Position numbers and translations under genes: made by a program
Shown here: piece after piece, positions 6,043 to 7,334 of the stretch
Position numbering within the stretch: the first letter of the stretch is position 1
How the letters are laid out: every line of letters begins with the position of its first letter
Notes under the pieces: model-generated
Seen by the model: only the letters and a program-made list of their open reading frames with translations
Told to the model about the DNA's origin: nothing
Databases searched by the model: none
Source: Clostridia bacterium
Lineage (GTDB): Bacteria > Bacillota > Clostridia > Oscillospirales > CAG-272
Length of the DNA: 7,334 nt
Assembly: GCA_017382615.1 (NCBI GenBank)
Contig: JAFNZX010000257.1
Coordinates: 1-7,334, forward strand
Direction of reading: 5' to 3'

Positions 6043-7334
6043 CACGCATCTCCCTCGTGCGGCTCTTCGCCACCTTCAGCAGGCTTTTCTCCCACGGTAA
6101 CGCCATCACCGAAATCATAAAAGCCGTAGTCCAGATAAACGATTGCCTTTTGTGTCAGGGCTCTGCCCTTGGAGGTAGTGGTAATCAAGCCAAGTCTGTT
6201 CAAAAAGGGCTCGTATACGCTCTTGAACACCTTAACGTCAAGATAAGCACGGCCTGCTATGGTTTCCTCGGAAACAGCACCTCTTGGGTCCTCGCGTATA
6301 ATATTCAATATTTCCAGCTCCTTGATCTTCAAGCCGATCGCGTCAATCCCGCGCTGCTCAAAATAGTCCTCTGCCATCTCAACAGTCACAGTTTGCGTGC
6401 CCGCCAGTACCGTTTTGGTGTAAATGCCCTTAACGATGGCTCTGATGTCACGCAGCGAGCAGCGGAAACGATTGACGCAACGCGCGATCACTGCATCGTC
6501 AGCACAAAGTCCCATGGCTGCAAACTTATTGCATAGGATCTGCGAAAGCTGATCGCGGGTATAGTCGCCCATAGTAAAGGTCAGGTTGCTGCATCTGTCC
6601 TTTAGCGGCTCTCTGAGATCATTATCATCGGTCGTTGCACCGATAAAGGTGATCTCGGGCATTTCCAGCACGTGTGCAATACCGTTTTCCAAGTAGGAGT
6701 ACTTTCTGCTTTGCAGCAGTGTCAGCAGGCGATCCTGCATTTTTTCGGGCAGTGCGTGAATCTCGTCAAACGCCAAAACAACGGGACGATTACTCTTGTG
6801 GATCTGCAGAATGAATTCATGAAAATTCTTCTCGGATCTTGCACCGCTTGTAAAGGACGTGCAATCAATCAATTCAAAGCCAACGCCCAGCTCCTTGGCG
6901 ATAAGCTCCATCAGCGTCGTTTTGCCAAGTCCTCTGTTGCCAAGCAGCAGAATGTTATCCAGATGATGCTGCCCCAGTATCTCCGCTGCGCGGATCTCAT
7001 CCTTGAGTCGTCTGACAATGTCCTGCTGACCGATAAAATCGTCCAGGCTCTGCGGATCAAGTGCGTGATCGGTGGGTGCAAAGCTCTTTTTTGCGGGAGC
7101 AGGCTGCTCCGCGGGTTGTTCCGTGGGCTGTTCCGTGGGCTGCTCTGTGGGCTGCTCCGCGGGTTGTTCCGTGGGAATTTCTACGGGCTGATCAACAGAA
7201 ACGTCCGCAGGGTCTTCGTCCCCAAGTCCCAGACATGCTGCCATATCGATTGAAAAATCCGGTGCTTGCACGGCGGCTGCCGCGCTCATAGGTTGACCAT
7301 ACGTCGGTTGCTCGGCAGAGTCTGTATCCAAATC
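6042..7334 (-). CDS. RuvB-like AAA+ ATPase with low-complexity N-terminal linker (5' end outside the window)
   Basis: The frame is open to the right edge, so the true start is not visible; a TTG at 7331 is not convincing. Counting from 7331, residues about 90-330 form an AAA+ module like that of RuvB: Walker A GNRGLGKTT (131-139), Walker B with FDEIH (188-192), sensor-1 GATTDD (231-236), arginine finger in PLKDR (R246) and a sensor-2-like R294. A winged-helix domain (about 335-400) with VYEPFLNRLGLI and TSKGRALT matches the RuvB C-terminal domain. A Pro/Glu/Gln linker with TEQP/AEQP repeats (about 48-80) precedes the module, and the C-terminus is short and acidic. All residues needed for ATP hydrolysis seem present. 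It is probably not the housekeeping RuvB: no ruvA or ruvC adjoins it, the linker is foreign to RuvB, and the hairpin before sensor 1 is shorter. It likely remodels DNA or a protein partner for this operon. Confidence 0.9.
   Translation of the reverse strand, partial: DLDTDSAEQPTYGQPMSAAAAVQAPDFSIDMAACLGLGDEDPADVSVDQPVEIPTEQPAEQPTEQPTEQPTEQPAEQPAPAKKSFAPTDHALDPQSLDDFIGQQDIVRRLKDEIRAAEILGQHHLDNILLLGNRGLGKTTLMELIAKELGVGFELIDCTSFTSGARSEKNFHEFILQIHKSNRPVVLAFDEIHALPEKMQDRLLTLLQSRKYSYLENGIAHVLEMPEITFIGATTDDNDLREPLKDRCSNLTFTMGDYTRDQLSQILCNKFAAMGLCADDAVIARCVNRFRCSLRDIRAIVKGIYTKTVLAGTQTVTVEMAEDYFEQRGIDAIGLKIKELEILNIIREDPRGAVSEETIAGRAYLDVKVFKSVYEPFLNRLGLITTTSKGRALTQKAIVYLDYGFYDFGDGVTVGEKPAEGGEEPHEGDA
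7099..7182 (-). repeat. 12-bp tandem repeat coding for the TEQP/AEQP linker
   Basis: Seven successive 12-base units vary around GTGGGCTGTTCC on the plus strand, and the units at 7111-7122 and 7159-7170 are identical. They encode tetrapeptides ending in EQP in the linker of the AAA+ ATPase. Being a multiple of three, unit gain or loss would change linker length without a frameshift. Confidence 0.88.

Noticed and set aside
6042..7334. Calling the ATPase gene ruvB
   Set aside because: Homology is to the RuvB fold, but context, linker and the shortened RuvA-contact region do not support a housekeeping Holliday-junction motor, so no gene symbol is given.

Overview
The window reads as a piece of a Firmicutes (Clostridia-like) chromosome, possibly from a gut-type Oscillospiraceae relative. 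This is inferred from strong GGAGGG-type ribosome binding sites, two consensus sigma-A promoters, intrinsic terminators, and protein families typical of that group. All six genes are on the minus strand, so transcription runs from high to low coordinates. The coding density is high and there is no insertion sequence, tRNA, rRNA or CRISPR array.

From right to left there is first a tightly packed four-gene operon that enters the window already under way. It holds a RuvB-like AAA+ ATPase with a low-complexity N-terminal linker (7334-6042, 5' end outside), a small helical protein coupled to it by a TGATG overlap (6042-5659), a 170-residue protein of unknown fold (5646-5134), and a 190-residue helix-turn-helix protein (5117-4545). 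A stem-loop followed by a T-rich run closes this operon (about 4483-4534).

Second comes a monocistronic unit: a perfect TTGACA-17-TATAAT promoter, then a 1235-residue multidomain protein (4386-679). Its order is an N-terminal helical domain, a zinc ribbon, a coiled-coil/TPR-like segment, a TIR domain with the conserved glutamate, a Pro/Ala/Gln-rich linker, and eleven gapless 36-residue Sel1 repeats. It ends at a strong terminator (about 593-644). Third is the start of a tandem paralogue of that protein (467 to beyond position 1) with its own TTGACT-17-TATAAT promoter. The N-terminal domains of the two are about 90% identical after a divergent first ~30 residues.

The likely theme is a TIR-based conflict or stress-response locus. 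One or more TIR effectors would carry their own Sel1 interaction scaffold, and the nearby operon supplies an AAA+ remodeller, two small partner proteins and a putative DNA-binding regulator. The domain assignments come from the sequence. The claim that the two transcription units work together, and that the function is defence, is inference from proximity and family knowledge.
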